From G963666935 sp963666935 (GTDB lineage Bacteria; Bacillota; Clostridia; Christensenellales; CAG-138), in the NCBI GenBank assembly GCA_963666935.1, contig OY762936.1, forward strand, positions 1,922,001-1,986,000: 64,000 nucleotides of DNA. The letters run 5' to 3'. The position numbers and the translations under genes are program-made. The notes below the pieces were generated by a model that saw nothing but the letters and a program-made list of their open reading frames with translations, was not told the DNA's origin and did not search any database. This document shows, in pieces, positions 16,271 to 24,807 of this stretch (position 1 is the stretch's first letter; every line of letters begins with the position of its first letter).

Positions 16271-17347
16271 ATGGTTGCCTTCCTTCTGGCCCTTCTTGCC
16301 CTGATGGGGCTTTTCGAGTGGCTGTCCCTCCGGGACCCCTTGGGCCGACTGAAATATGATACCTATCCTTCAAAGCCCTCCGTGGAGCCGGGAGAGGGCT
16401 TTGAAGTTATATCTGTGATTGAAAATCCGGGTCGCCTGCTTCTGAGTTATCTGGAACTGCACGAAGCCCTGCCCATGGAGATGGCACTCGCGCTGGAGGG
16501 CCACGACGTGCAGCTTATATCGGGCAGGCGATCTGTTTCTGCCTGTTCAGAACTGGAATCCCGACTGTTCCTGCCGCCCAGGCGACGGGCAGAGCGCCGG
16601 GTGAAAGCCAGCTTGCCCCGGCGGGGCCGGTATCTGCTATGGGGAGCCACAATCCTCTGCGGCGATTTTTTAGGCCTTCAGACGGAGACAAAGCAGTTCA
16701 AACGGTTCGTGGAGATCGTTGTGATGCCTGCCCCGGCACAGAACGCGCCGGAGCTTCATGTCCTCGGCGGATTTTTGGGAGTCGTGTCCGTGCGCCGGTT
16801 CACCATGGAAGATCCGGTACTGACCCTTGGAGTTCGGGAATATACGGGCCGGGAGCCCATGCGCGCCATTTCATGGGTGCAGACCGCCCGGATGGGAAAG
16901 CTCATGGTCAAGCTTTATGACCATACGCTGGAACCCATGGTCACGGTTCTGCTGAGTGTGGACTGCGGCTCTCCTCATCCGTTGCCCGATCAGATAGAAC
17001 GGTGCTTTTCCCTCGCCCGGTCCATATGCGAGACATTGGAACACCAAAAAATCCCCTATGCCTTTATGACAAACGCCACGGCCATGGGCGCCATGGGCCT
17101 CTGGTCCGCGGTGCCGGAGGGGCTGGGCGCGGATCACCTGCGGGGAATTCTGGAAGGGCTTGGCCGGGCCACTTTAAGCTGCCAAAAACCGCTTGGCGCC
17201 CTGCTGGAACAAGCTAAGAAGGCCGCGGAACGAGGCCGCAGTCATATTCTCATTACGCCCGTACCTGCAGATGGCGCAGCAGCGCGACTGACCCAATTCA
17301 CCGGCAGCGAGACGCTGTGCATCTGTGCGGAAGGAGGCAGAAAATGA
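16271..17347 (+). CDS. DUF58 domain protein
   Basis: A 358-residue protein starting one base after the MoxR stop. It has an N-terminal hydrophobic segment (FLLALLALMGLFEWLSL), a beta-rich region with conserved Pro/Gly positions, and the DUF58 signature REYTGREPMRAISWVQTAR (about 195-213), followed by a degenerate VWA-like fold. DUF58 proteins are genomically tied to MoxR ATPases and are their presumed clients. The start codon lies in the MoxR stop region, implying translational coupling; the open frame further upstream is a shadow of the MoxR gene. Confidence 0.85.
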   Translation: MVAFLLALLALMGLFEWLSLRDPLGRLKYDTYPSKPSVEPGEGFEVISVIENPGRLLLSYLELHEALPMEMALALEGHDVQLISGRRSVSACSELESRLFLPPRRRAERRVKASLPRRGRYLLWGATILCGDFLGLQTETKQFKRFVEIVVMPAPAQNAPELHVLGGFLGVVSVRRFTMEDPVLTLGVREYTGREPMRAISWVQTARMGKLMVKLYDHTLEPMVTVLLSVDCGSPHPLPDQIERCFSLARSICETLEHQKIPYAFMTNATAMGAMGLWSAVPEGLGADHLRGILEGLGRATLSCQKPLGALLEQAKKAAERGRSHILITPVPADGAAARLTQFTGSETLCICAEGGRK

Positions 17348-18555
17348 ATCTGGGCTTCTTCTTCAAGACCATATGTGATCTTGCCCTTTGGTTCGGGGGC
17401 GCGGGGTTTATTCTCAGCCAGTTCGGGGCTTCCTTTTCCCTATGGCCCCTATCCCTGATGGCGTTGGCCTGCGGGCTGTCCCGGCCGCTTCGGGATCGTG
17501 GAAGCCTGCGGCTCCTGCCCCTTGTGATACTGCCATCCACCGTCTTTTGGATTCACAGCATCCCGGACGCATTGCTCATACTGCCTCCGGCCCTGTACTG
17601 TAGTTATCTTTGTATTCGGGGCCGGTTCGACCCCGACCTTCTGACTTGCCGCTCCTACTGGCGCAATGGCGCACTGGGCATGATTCTGGCCTCGGCCTTC
17701 TTTGCTATAGTGGGCACCGGCGCCGCCGTGGCACAATGCATTCTCCCCAGCCTGATGCTGTTCCTGCCCTCGGGGGTACTCATGCTCCGGGCTTTGCGCC
17801 GAGGCAGTGAATCCCTCCGGCCCAGAGAACTGATACTGGACCTTTTGCTTCTGTGCCTTTGCTTTACCGCCGCCTGGGGCCTTTCCTCCTCAGCCGCGCT
17901 GCACCTGATTGGGCAGGGAATTTCTTTCCTGCATGAATACCTGATCAGCCCCCTGCTGATAGGCCTCATCTATATCAGCGCAGGGCTGGCCGAGGTGCTG
18001 GTACGGTTTATTTTGCTTCTCTCCAGCCGGAATACCCCATCAAGCCAAGAGACGCAAACGGATTTTGCCAGCTTCACCGATCTGACCCAGTACGGCGTTT
18101 CCACAGGGGATGCCCATGTATTTCGAATCGTCATTGAGATCGTCGCAGCCGCAGCGCTACTTTTCGTTGCATACCTGATTTTTCGCCGGCTGGGAAAATC
18201 CGGTGCCCGGCATAACCCGGTCACTCCCGCCGAAATACGTATCTTCACTCTAGCCAAGAAGGCAACACCACCCGCTTCTTTCCCTATGAGCGGGCCCCGG
18301 GGCACCGTACGCCGGTGCTATCGTCGATTTTTGATCCGGGCCCGGGACGCGGGTGTACCCATCGCCCCCGGCGATACCAGCGCAGCCATTTTGCAATTGG
18401 CGGCCGGCCGATTTGACCCAAAGGCACTTCGTGATCTTCGCAGCCTCTATATTGCAGCCCGCTACAGCCCCGCACCCGTATCCCGGGAAAGCGCCTCCGG
18501 GGCCCGACGGGCACTCTCCCGCCTCAAGCCCATAGGTCCGACAGGTAAAAAATAG
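17344..18555 (+). CDS. Membrane protein with DUF4129-like C-terminus
   Basis: A 403-residue protein whose start overlaps the DUF58 stop by ATGA. The first 220 residues hold about six to seven transmembrane helices, a seventh lies near 265-285, and the C-terminal cytoplasmic part (about 305-395) has the pattern of DUF4129: VRRCYRRFLIRARDAGVPIA followed by an ILQLAAGRFDP-type segment. In many genomes the MoxR/DUF58 pair is followed by a transglutaminase membrane protein carrying DUF4129 at its end; here the transglutaminase domain appears absent. Function is unknown. Confidence 0.7.
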   Translation: MNLGFFFKTICDLALWFGGAGFILSQFGASFSLWPLSLMALACGLSRPLRDRGSLRLLPLVILPSTVFWIHSIPDALLILPPALYCSYLCIRGRFDPDLLTCRSYWRNGALGMILASAFFAIVGTGAAVAQCILPSLMLFLPSGVLMLRALRRGSESLRPRELILDLLLLCLCFTAAWGLSSSAALHLIGQGISFLHEYLISPLLIGLIYISAGLAEVLVRFILLLSSRNTPSSQETQTDFASFTDLTQYGVSTGDAHVFRIVIEIVAAAALLFVAYLIFRRLGKSGARHNPVTPAEIRIFTLAKKATPPASFPMSGPRGTVRRCYRRFLIRARDAGVPIAPGDTSAAILQLAAGRFDPKALRDLRSLYIAARYSPAPVSRESASGARRALSRLKPIGPTGKK

Positions 18556-18575
18556 GACGGGGTTGGCCCCCGTCC
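18555..18575 (-). terminator. Terminator at the end of the terminase cassette
   Basis: GGACGGGG and CCCCGTCC arms; on the minus strand they are followed by TATTTTTT. It closes the reverse-strand terminase transcript about 55 bases after its stop. Confidence 0.75.
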
Positions 18576-18630
18576 GCAACTGGGCAGACTTATGCTTTTG
18601 CAATTCCATCATACTGCAGCCCTTCCCAGC

Positions 18631-19935
18631 CTACCGCCCCTCTGCCATAAACCGCCTTACCTGCGCCTCATAATCGTCCTCCTCCGCGCTTTCTTCCAAC
18701 GGGGGATCGCTATGCTGCGGACGGCCGTCCAGCAGGTAGCGGAGGGCGTCGGGGCCATGGGTGATGCCGTGAGGCTCGGTGGCAGCGTCGGAGGGATTTT
18801 TGCCATCGTGCTGGAGCATGGGCAGCAGCCGCATGATCTCCGGGCAGTTTTCAAAGAAGAACAACCTGGGACCACGAAGCCACTCCTTGAGATTTAAAAA
18901 GCTGTCTACACGGCCGTTTCTCACCATGGACAGAGGCAACCCCGCCTCGGCAAACAGCTCGGCCTGACTTTTGCCGCTTTCCCGGCTGCGGCCCCAAAGG
19001 TCGAAGGGAGCGAATGTGGCCTCATAGCGCTCGCCATAGGATCGGGCCAATATGGCCTCTGCGGCGGCGGACACGGGTAGATCGCTCTGATAGTACTCCC
19101 GATAGACATACAGCGTCCCGTCCTCGCCTGCGGCGGCCCAGAGGCAATAGAGCATGTCCAGCCCGTAATCAAACGCCCGGTAGCGCCGCCAGTGGACTGG
19201 AATGGAAAAAGGGGCAACACAATGCGCTTCCCTGGAAAATTCCGGCAAATATCGCCCCGCAAGCACGTCCCAATCCCCATTGAGGTGCGCGCGGCGCAGG
19301 TCTTCGGGCAGCGCCTGCAGCACCTGCACATAGCCCGGATCCGACCGAAGTAGCACCGGGTTGTCATACACCCGGGCGGGGATGAATACATAGTTCTCCG
19401 GGTTTTCCCCCGGCCGGTACCTGCGATCGATGAATAGCCGCTTCACCCACGCATGGCCCACGTTACCAGGGTTCATGGTATAGTACATCCGCGGGGAGAA
19501 ATCCGCCCGGGTGGTGCGGTTGCAGGTGGTTAAAAATCGCATTTGCGTTTCGGTGAAGTGGGTGGCCTCTTCCAGCCCGATGACGTCATACTCCTGCCCC
19601 TGGTATTGGTACACATCGCTTTCCGCATCGCAGTAACCCAGCTTGATGCGGCTGCCATTTTCGAAAATAAATACGCGTTCCGAGCTTTTATATGTTGCCG
19701 TCCCAAAAAGCAGCTGTTGCAGGGGCACCGCGTGATTTTCCCACAGTTCCGGCAGGGTCCGGCGCAGCAACAGCAGCTTTAGCCCCGGATACCGCTCAGA
19801 GAGCAGCACAAACTTGGTGCGCATGGCCCAGCTTTTGCCGCCTCCACGCGCTCCCCCGTAGCCCACATGCCTGCCCCGGGCCATAAAGAATTCCTTTTGT
19901 TTTGGATTGGGCTCGAACCCCAGACTGACCCGCAT
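18631..19935 (-). CDS. Phage terminase large subunit
   Basis: A 434-residue DNA-packaging motor. The N-terminal ATPase has Walker A GGARGGGKSWAM (about 29-40) and Walker B YDVIGLEEAT (about 114-123), with a coupling TTCNRT motif; the RNase H-like nuclease domain begins near RAFDYGLDMLY (about 250). Length is normal for an intact TerL. The start at 19935 follows AGGAGG. It is the last gene of a short reverse cassette; no portal, head, tail, lysis or integrase gene follows, so it is an orphan packaging module or prophage remnant. Confidence 0.92.
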   Translation of the reverse strand: MRVSLGFEPNPKQKEFFMARGRHVGYGGARGGGKSWAMRTKFVLLSERYPGLKLLLLRRTLPELWENHAVPLQQLLFGTATYKSSERVFIFENGSRIKLGYCDAESDVYQYQGQEYDVIGLEEATHFTETQMRFLTTCNRTTRADFSPRMYYTMNPGNVGHAWVKRLFIDRRYRPGENPENYVFIPARVYDNPVLLRSDPGYVQVLQALPEDLRRAHLNGDWDVLAGRYLPEFSREAHCVAPFSIPVHWRRYRAFDYGLDMLYCLWAAAGEDGTLYVYREYYQSDLPVSAAAEAILARSYGERYEATFAPFDLWGRSRESGKSQAELFAEAGLPLSMVRNGRVDSFLNLKEWLRGPRLFFFENCPEIMRLLPMLQHDGKNPSDAATEPHGITHGPDALRYLLDGRPQHSDPPLEESAEEDDYEAQVRRFMAEGR

Positions 19936-19953
19936 TTGTTCCTCCTTTTTATT

Positions 19954-20346
19954 CTACCCGGTAATGTCCTCAAACTGATCGAAGCAAAATTCCACCTTGC
20001 GGTCCTCCGGGGCGGCCTTGACGGCGGTAAGGTCCCGAAGGAATTTGACCGCGTCCAGATTGCCCCGCATGGCGGTGGCTAAAATGGAAGCCATAATCGC
20101 TGCAGTGTTGTCCCCTTCCGTTTGCCCCAAGGCTTGCAGGGCCTTGAGGCCGTCGGAACAGACGCAATCCAGCGCCAAAAGCTCGCCGGCAGCCTCTTTG
20201 AGCTCCCGCCTGCGCCGCCGTGCAGCCCCGGAGGCCACGCCTCCCCTGCGCCCCAGCTCTTTATAATTCGGACTTTGAGGTGGGGGCGCTTCCCCCCCAT
20301 TGTTTTCCGCTTTCAACAACGTTACCGGCCGCTTTTGCACGCTCAT
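19954..20346 (-). CDS. Phage terminase small subunit
   Basis: A 130-residue protein directly before the large subunit. It begins with a basic, Pro-rich segment, followed by YKELGRRGGVASGAARRRRR (DNA-binding-like) and a helical body (ELKEAAGELLAL, DNTAAIMASILATAMRGN) typical of small terminase subunits that recognise pac/cos DNA. The start at 20346 overlaps the upstream gene's stop by ATGA and has GAGGAGG before it; the longer frame is a shadow. Packaging role is inferred from position and composition. Confidence 0.8.
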   Translation of the reverse strand: MSVQKRPVTLLKAENNGGEAPPPQSPNYKELGRRGGVASGAARRRRRELKEAAGELLALDCVCSDGLKALQALGQTEGDNTAAIMASILATAMRGNLDAVKFLRDLTAVKAAPEDRKVEFCFDQFEDITG

Positions 20347-20801
20347 GCCAACGCCTCCTCTCTCGAGCCAAATTGCCGATTCTCCCACCCCAGTGTACAA
20401 AACGATGCCTCAAAATTTACGCTTTGGCAAAGGGCAGTTATGGCCGCCGCCTCAAACCGGCGAACCGTGGTACGGGAATAGAGCATCAGCCGGGCAACCT
20501 TTTCCCACTCGTAATTCTTACGATAGCGAAAATTGAGCACTTTTTGCTGTTCCACGGGCAGTGCCGCCACAGCCGCGGAAAGGCTGCCTTGCAGCGCCGT
20601 GAGTTTTTGAACTTCCCTGGTAACCTCCATAATCCGGCGGCGGTAGGCCTCCGCAAGGTCGGCATTTTTCGTTTCCCCCTCTGCGGCGGCAAGCAGCCCA
20701 TCGTATTCGGCAATCTCACATTGCATATCAGCACAAATGCCGGCAATGGCACCCCAGTATTTTAACAGTCTGCGAAGCTTAGTTCTCTGTGGATCTTTCA
20801 T
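20343..20801 (-). CDS. Phage sigma-70-region-4-like late regulator
   Basis: A 152-residue helical protein. The C-terminal half contains LPVEQQKVLNFRYRKNYEWE followed by KVARLMLYSRTTVRRFEAAAI, which matches sigma region 4/DUF1492-type HTH regulators encoded just before terminase genes in Firmicute phages. The N-terminal half is a long helix. Its start has AAGGAGG. It overlaps the small terminase by four bases, so the three genes are one transcript. It likely activates late phage transcription; partner genes are missing here. Confidence 0.75.
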   Translation of the reverse strand: MKDPQRTKLRRLLKYWGAIAGICADMQCEIAEYDGLLAAAEGETKNADLAEAYRRRIMEVTREVQKLTALQGSLSAAVAALPVEQQKVLNFRYRKNYEWEKVARLMLYSRTTVRRFEAAAITALCQSVNFEASFCTLGWENRQFGSREEALA

Positions 20802-20925
20802 GGATATCCTCCTTTAATCGGTTGCAGTAGATATGCCGGAGATCCTCTTGCATATCCTCTCGCCGTGCGTAATTCATAGCCGGAAATCTTTGGCCCCTTC
20901 TCCCATACGCTTTACATTCATACAT
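20779..20925 (-). CDS. 48-residue phage-cassette ORF
   Basis: A short basic frame (start 20925, begins MYECKAYGRRG, ends HERSTEN) that overlaps the start of the sigma-like gene by 23 bases and contains that gene's ribosome binding site. Its own ribosome site is poor, so it may be non-coding. Overlapping tiny genes before the late regulator are common in such phage cassettes. No function can be assigned. Confidence 0.35.
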   Translation of the reverse strand: MYECKAYGRRGQRFPAMNYARREDMQEDLRHIYCNRLKEDIHERSTEN

Positions 20926-21023
20926 TTCTTTTAGATCTTATTTCCTTTTTATCGCGGATCTGCCGCTTCCTCGCCGCGGCATGGCAACACAAACATTTGT
21001 TTGTCATCGTTGTCGCCTAGAGC

Positions 21024-21272
21024 TCAGTATTCTTTCAGAAATTGAAAGGCGCGATCCATGGCAGGGGTGGCGTAAAGCTCCATGAGTTTTCCGATGGCGC
21101 GCACAGCGCCAGAAAAACAAAGTTCGCACATGCCCTCCGCATCGCTCATCTCCCCTTGTGGAAAATGGCCGCCACAGAATTCGCAACAAAACGCCTCCTC
21201 CGCCTCGCCTCCACAGGCAGGGCAGCCCTCGAAACCGTAAAAGGTCTCGCCACATCGAATGCAGACCATCAT
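21024..21272 (-). CDS. Small zinc-ribbon protein of the phage cassette
   Basis: An 82-residue protein with four Cys pairs: CIRCG, CPACGG, CCEFCGG and CELC, followed by an acidic helix ending FQFLKEY. The pattern indicates two zinc ribbons. It lies first in the reverse-strand phage cassette, about 100 bases upstream of the 48-residue ORF. Phage zinc-ribbon proteins are often regulators or packaging accessories; this one is not recognised. The codon after its start (MMVC) gives two adjacent starts; 21272 fits GGAGGGATAC. Confidence 0.65.
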   Translation of the reverse strand: MMVCIRCGETFYGFEGCPACGGEAEEAFCCEFCGGHFPQGEMSDAEGMCELCFSGAVRAIGKLMELYATPAMDRAFQFLKEY

Positions 21273-21488
21273 GATGTATCCCTCCCTTCATCTCGCGTTC
21301 AGTTTAATGGACCAAATGGTCCACGGTGGCCCAACTTTTACGAGGGGAGCCTTAACTCCATCATGAAGTTTTCCGTAGGCTTCGTCAAAATTCCCGTGCT
21401 TTTTCAGCAAAAAATCAATTTTTACGACCGCCTTCCACGTTTAATAACAGAATAAACGTTCGATTATTACTATAATGCCCCGGCCGAA

Positions 21489-21515
21489 ATAAAAAGTCCC
21501 GAAACCGGGACTTTA
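21489..21515. terminator. Hairpin between phage cassette and arg operon
   Basis: AAAAAGTCCCG, AA loop, CCGGGACTTTA. The T tract is better on the minus strand. It insulates the two divergent units; the transcript it ends is unclear. The rest of the gap 21273-21568 shows no gene. Confidence 0.5.
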
Positions 21516-21568
21516 TCGAATGAATATCTATTCAGAAAAAATCCCTTCGCAAAATTTGGAAATAACGC

Positions 21569-21602
21569 TTGACACCAGAAAAAATTTGTGCATAATTATG
21601 CA
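21569..21602 (+). promoter_or_regulatory. arg operon promoter with probable ArgR box
   Basis: TTGACA (21569-21574), 16 bases, CATAAT (21591-21596). A perfect 14-base palindrome TGCATAATTATGCA (21589-21602) covers the -10 and resembles ArgR boxes of Firmicutes. ArgR with arginine would block the promoter. The operator identity is inferred from sequence and the genes downstream. Confidence 0.65.
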
Positions 21603-21631
21603 TATTAGCTTCTTTAATGGGGTAGGTACAC

Positions 21632-22555
21632 ATGAAGGTATTCATCGACGGCAGAGAAGGCACAACTGGCCTTCGGATTTACGACCGGCTACGGCAGCGA
21701 GGGGATGTTTCCCTGATCGTGCTGCCGGATTCGTCGCGCAAAGATCCGTCCTGCCGGAAGGACGCCATAAATGAAAGCGACGTGACCTTCCTTTGTTTGC
21801 CTGACACCGCAGCGATGGAAGCGGTTGCCCTGTGCGAAAACCCGAATACGGTGATACTGGACGCCAGCACCGCCCACAGAACGGATCCGGGCTGGGCCTA
21901 CGGGTTTCCGGAGCTTTCCCCTTCCCACTTTGACGCCGTTCAATCCGGCAAGCGTATTGCCGTGCCGGGCTGCCACGCCAGCGGCTTTATTGCCCTGATT
22001 TACCCACTGATTGCAGCAGGACTTTTGGGGCCGGAGGCGCAGCTTACCTGCATGAGCCTCACAGGGTACAGCGGCGGCGGTAAGAAGATGATCGCCCAAT
22101 ACGAGGCGGAAAACCGAAGCCCTCTGCTGGATGCGCCCCGGCTTTACGGACTGACCCAGAGCCACAAGCACCTCAAAGAGATGCAACGGATTCCCGGGCT
22201 CATTACCCCGCCCATGTTCTGCCCAGTGGTAAGCGATTTTTACGAGGGCATGCTGGTGACAGTTCCGCTGTTTGCAGCGGATCTGCGCGGATCGGCCGAA
22301 GACGTTAAGGCAGTATACCAAGCCCTGTACGCTGGGCCGGTGACCCGCTATCTGGAAAGCCCGGACGAAGAGGGGTTCCTCAGTGCAATTGCGCTTGCGG
22401 GCACAGACCGCATGGAAGTGAGCGTACTGGGCAGTGAAGACCGCATACTGGTGGCGGCGCGGTTTGGAAATTTAGGTAAAGGCGCTTCCGGCGCCGCAAT
22501 CCAGTGCATGAATATCGCCCGGGAACTGGATAGCACCTTGGGGCTCGACCTATAA
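21632..22555 (+). CDS. argC: N-acetyl-gamma-glutamyl-phosphate reductase
   Basis: A 307-residue NADPH-dependent enzyme reducing N-acetylglutamyl phosphate to the semialdehyde, of the shorter type-2 class. The N-terminus MKVFIDGREGTTGLRIYDRL is the dinucleotide-binding start for this class, the catalytic Cys is in VPGCHASGF (about 111-119), and YSGGGKKMI is conserved. It is the first gene of argCJBDF, 30 bases after the ArgR box, with a GGGGTAGG ribosome site. Confidence 0.95.
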   Translation: MKVFIDGREGTTGLRIYDRLRQRGDVSLIVLPDSSRKDPSCRKDAINESDVTFLCLPDTAAMEAVALCENPNTVILDASTAHRTDPGWAYGFPELSPSHFDAVQSGKRIAVPGCHASGFIALIYPLIAAGLLGPEAQLTCMSLTGYSGGGKKMIAQYEAENRSPLLDAPRLYGLTQSHKHLKEMQRIPGLITPPMFCPVVSDFYEGMLVTVPLFAADLRGSAEDVKAVYQALYAGPVTRYLESPDEEGFLSAIALAGTDRMEVSVLGSEDRILVAARFGNLGKGASGAAIQCMNIARELDSTLGLDL

Positions 22556-22565
22556 GGAGGAAACC

Positions 22566-23783
22566 ATGGAATTGAAATTGATTGACGGGGGCATCTGCGC
22601 ACCCAAAGGATTTAAAGCAAACGGCATCCACTGCGGCATCCGGAAAAACCGGACGAAGCGGGATCTATGCCTGATCATAAGCGAAAATCGGTGCGCCGCG
22701 GCGGCGGTTTATACAAAAAATTTGGTACAGGGCGCACCCATTGCAGTGACAAAGGCCAATATCAAAGACGGCTATGCCCAGGCGCTCATCTGCAATAGCG
22801 GCAACGCCAACACCTGCAACGCGGACGGCATTGAAATTGCTGAGGGTATGTGTGTATTGGTGGAACAGCATACGGAGATTTCCGCCGACGACGTGATCGT
22901 GGCCAGCACCGGCGTCATCGGCCAGCCCCTTTCCCTTACGCCCATCTCGAACGGCATGGAATTCCTTGCGGCAGGGCTGGGAGATTACAGCGATTTGGCC
23001 TCCGAGGCCATTTTGACCACCGACACAAAAAAGAAAGAAATTGCGGCTTCCTTCCTGCTGGGTGGCAAAGAGTGCCGCATCGCCGGCATCGCTAAGGGCA
23101 GCGGTATGATTCACCCCAATATGGCCACCATGCTTTGCTTTTTGACCACCGATGCCAGCATTTCCCCAAAAATGCTGCAATGCGCCCTTTCCTCCGATAC
23201 GGAAAGCAGCTTCAACATGGTCAGCGTGGATGGGGATACTTCCACCAACGACATGGCCTCTATAATGGCCAGCGGTCTGGCGGGAAATAAAATGATTGTA
23301 TCCGAAGGCGCTGACTACACGGCTTTCTGCGAAGCCCTATCTGTCGTGACCACCGCCCTTTCCCGGATGATCGCCGGAGACGGCGAGGGCGCAACCAAGC
23401 TCATAGAATGCCATGTGGAAGGTGGGAAGGATCTCGCCTTTGCCCAGAAAGCGGCTAAAGCCGTCATCAGCTCTTCGCTGGTGAAGGCGGCCATGTTCGG
23501 CGCGGACGCCAACTGGGGCCGGGTGCTTTGCGCGCTGGGTTACAGCGAAGCCGTGGAGGATATCAACGCCGTTGAGGTGCGCTTCCGCTCCGCCGCCGGA
23601 GAGATTCAGGTGGCAGTCGACGGCCACGGCATTGATTTCTCTGAGGAAACTGCAAAGAAGATCCTCTGTGAGGCTGAAATCGAGATTCTCGTCACCCTGA
23701 AAGATGGAACCGCATCCGCCACAGCATGGGGCTGCGATTTGACTTACGACTATGTAAAAATCAACGGAGATTACAGAACATGA
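22566..23783 (+). CDS. argJ: Bifunctional ornithine acetyltransferase/N-acetylglutamate synthase
   Basis: A 405-residue protein that recycles the acetyl group from N-acetylornithine to glutamate. The autocleavage site KGSGMIHPNMATM is intact (cleavage between Ala and Thr, about residue 189-190), giving alpha and beta chains. ANWGRVLCALGY is the conserved beta-chain motif. Whether it is also active with acetyl-CoA cannot be read from sequence, but no argA or argE lies in this operon. It begins 10 bases after argC with AAGGAGG. Confidence 0.95.
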   Translation: MELKLIDGGICAPKGFKANGIHCGIRKNRTKRDLCLIISENRCAAAAVYTKNLVQGAPIAVTKANIKDGYAQALICNSGNANTCNADGIEIAEGMCVLVEQHTEISADDVIVASTGVIGQPLSLTPISNGMEFLAAGLGDYSDLASEAILTTDTKKKEIAASFLLGGKECRIAGIAKGSGMIHPNMATMLCFLTTDASISPKMLQCALSSDTESSFNMVSVDGDTSTNDMASIMASGLAGNKMIVSEGADYTAFCEALSVVTTALSRMIAGDGEGATKLIECHVEGGKDLAFAQKAAKAVISSSLVKAAMFGADANWGRVLCALGYSEAVEDINAVEVRFRSAAGEIQVAVDGHGIDFSEETAKKILCEAEIEILVTLKDGTASATAWGCDLTYDYVKINGDYRT

Positions 23784-24634
23784 CCATCAACAATTCCCTT
23801 CGGGCGGAGATTCTGCAAAACGCACTCCCCTACATCCAGGAATACCGGAATAAGGTCGTCGTGGTCAAGTACGGCGGTCATGCCATGACGGATACGAATT
23901 TAAAGCAGTCCGTCATGAAAGACATCGTGCTTTTATCCATGGTGGGCGTGAAGGTAGTGTTGGTACATGGCGGCGGGCCAGAAATTTCAACCATGCTCAA
24001 AAAGATCGGCAAGGAGAGCGACTTTATTGACGGGCTTCGGGTTACGGACGAAGAGACCATCGAAGTGGTTCAAATGGTGCTTTCCGGAAAGCTCAGCAAA
24101 GAGCTGGTGAGCCGCATCGAGTCCATCGGCGGCAAGGCCGTTGGGCTTTGCGGGCTGGACGGTGGCATTCTTAGGGGCAAGGTTATGGACGCGCGGCTGG
24201 GCTATGTGGGCGAGGTTACGGATGTGAATACCGACCTGATTCTCAACATACTGGAGAAGGGCTACATCCCCGTCATCTCTTCTTTGGCCATGGGCGAACA
24301 CGGCGAAACCCTTAACGTCAACGCGGATACGGCAGCCAGCTGCATTGCAGGCGCGCTCAACGCGGAGTGCCTCATTTCTATGACAGACATTGCGGGCGTG
24401 ATGCGGGACCGTGACGACCCTTCCTCCCTGCTGCCTGTCATCAAGCTGGAAGAAGCCCCGGGCCTTATGGAAAGCGGCATCATTTCCGGGGGCATGATCC
24501 CCAAAGTGAACTGCTGCATGGACGCCCTTTATCGGGGCGTGAAAAAAGTGTTTATCATCGACGGTACCCTTCCCCACGCCATTTTGGTAGAAATTCTCAC
24601 CAACGAGGGCATCGGCACCATGTTCCTTCCCTAA
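23780..24634 (+). CDS. argB: Acetylglutamate kinase
   Basis: A 284-residue amino acid kinase that phosphorylates N-acetylglutamate. Motifs: VVVKYGGHAM (about 25-34), LVHGGGPEIS, NVNADTAASCIAGALNAE and GMIPKVNCCMDAL. The start overlaps the argJ stop (ATGA), so translation is coupled. The arginine-sensitive form has an N-terminal helix; this one begins NNSLRAEILQNALPYIQEY and looks like that type, suggesting feedback inhibition by arginine (inference). Confidence 0.95.
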   Translation: MTINNSLRAEILQNALPYIQEYRNKVVVVKYGGHAMTDTNLKQSVMKDIVLLSMVGVKVVLVHGGGPEISTMLKKIGKESDFIDGLRVTDEETIEVVQMVLSGKLSKELVSRIESIGGKAVGLCGLDGGILRGKVMDARLGYVGEVTDVNTDLILNILEKGYIPVISSLAMGEHGETLNVNADTAASCIAGALNAECLISMTDIAGVMRDRDDPSSLLPVIKLEEAPGLMESGIISGGMIPKVNCCMDALYRGVKKVFIIDGTLPHAILVEILTNEGIGTMFLP

Positions 24635-24686
24635 AAGATCGAGCGGGAAGTTTTTCTTGTCTATTGATCCAAATGATTGACGCAAA

Positions 24687-24726
24687 GGAGCCGGGCAGGG
24701 CATGTCCGGCCCTCCGCTTTTTTTCT
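24687..24726 (+). terminator. Probable intra-operon terminator after argB
   Basis: A GC-rich hairpin (GGAG...CCGG arms with a bulge) followed by T7CTTTTTC. It would attenuate read-through into argD, lowering its expression relative to argCJB. Confidence 0.5.
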
Positions 24727-24807
24727 TTTTCTGTTTTCTCGCCGCCCTTGGGCGGTACAAAGCGAGGCAAAAAAGCCCGCATATCCTGATTTTGCAAGGA
24801 GGCCCAC

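Noticed and set aside
21440..21470. LexA-like site near AACGTTCG
   Set aside because: It does not match the CGAAC-N4-GTTCG form.
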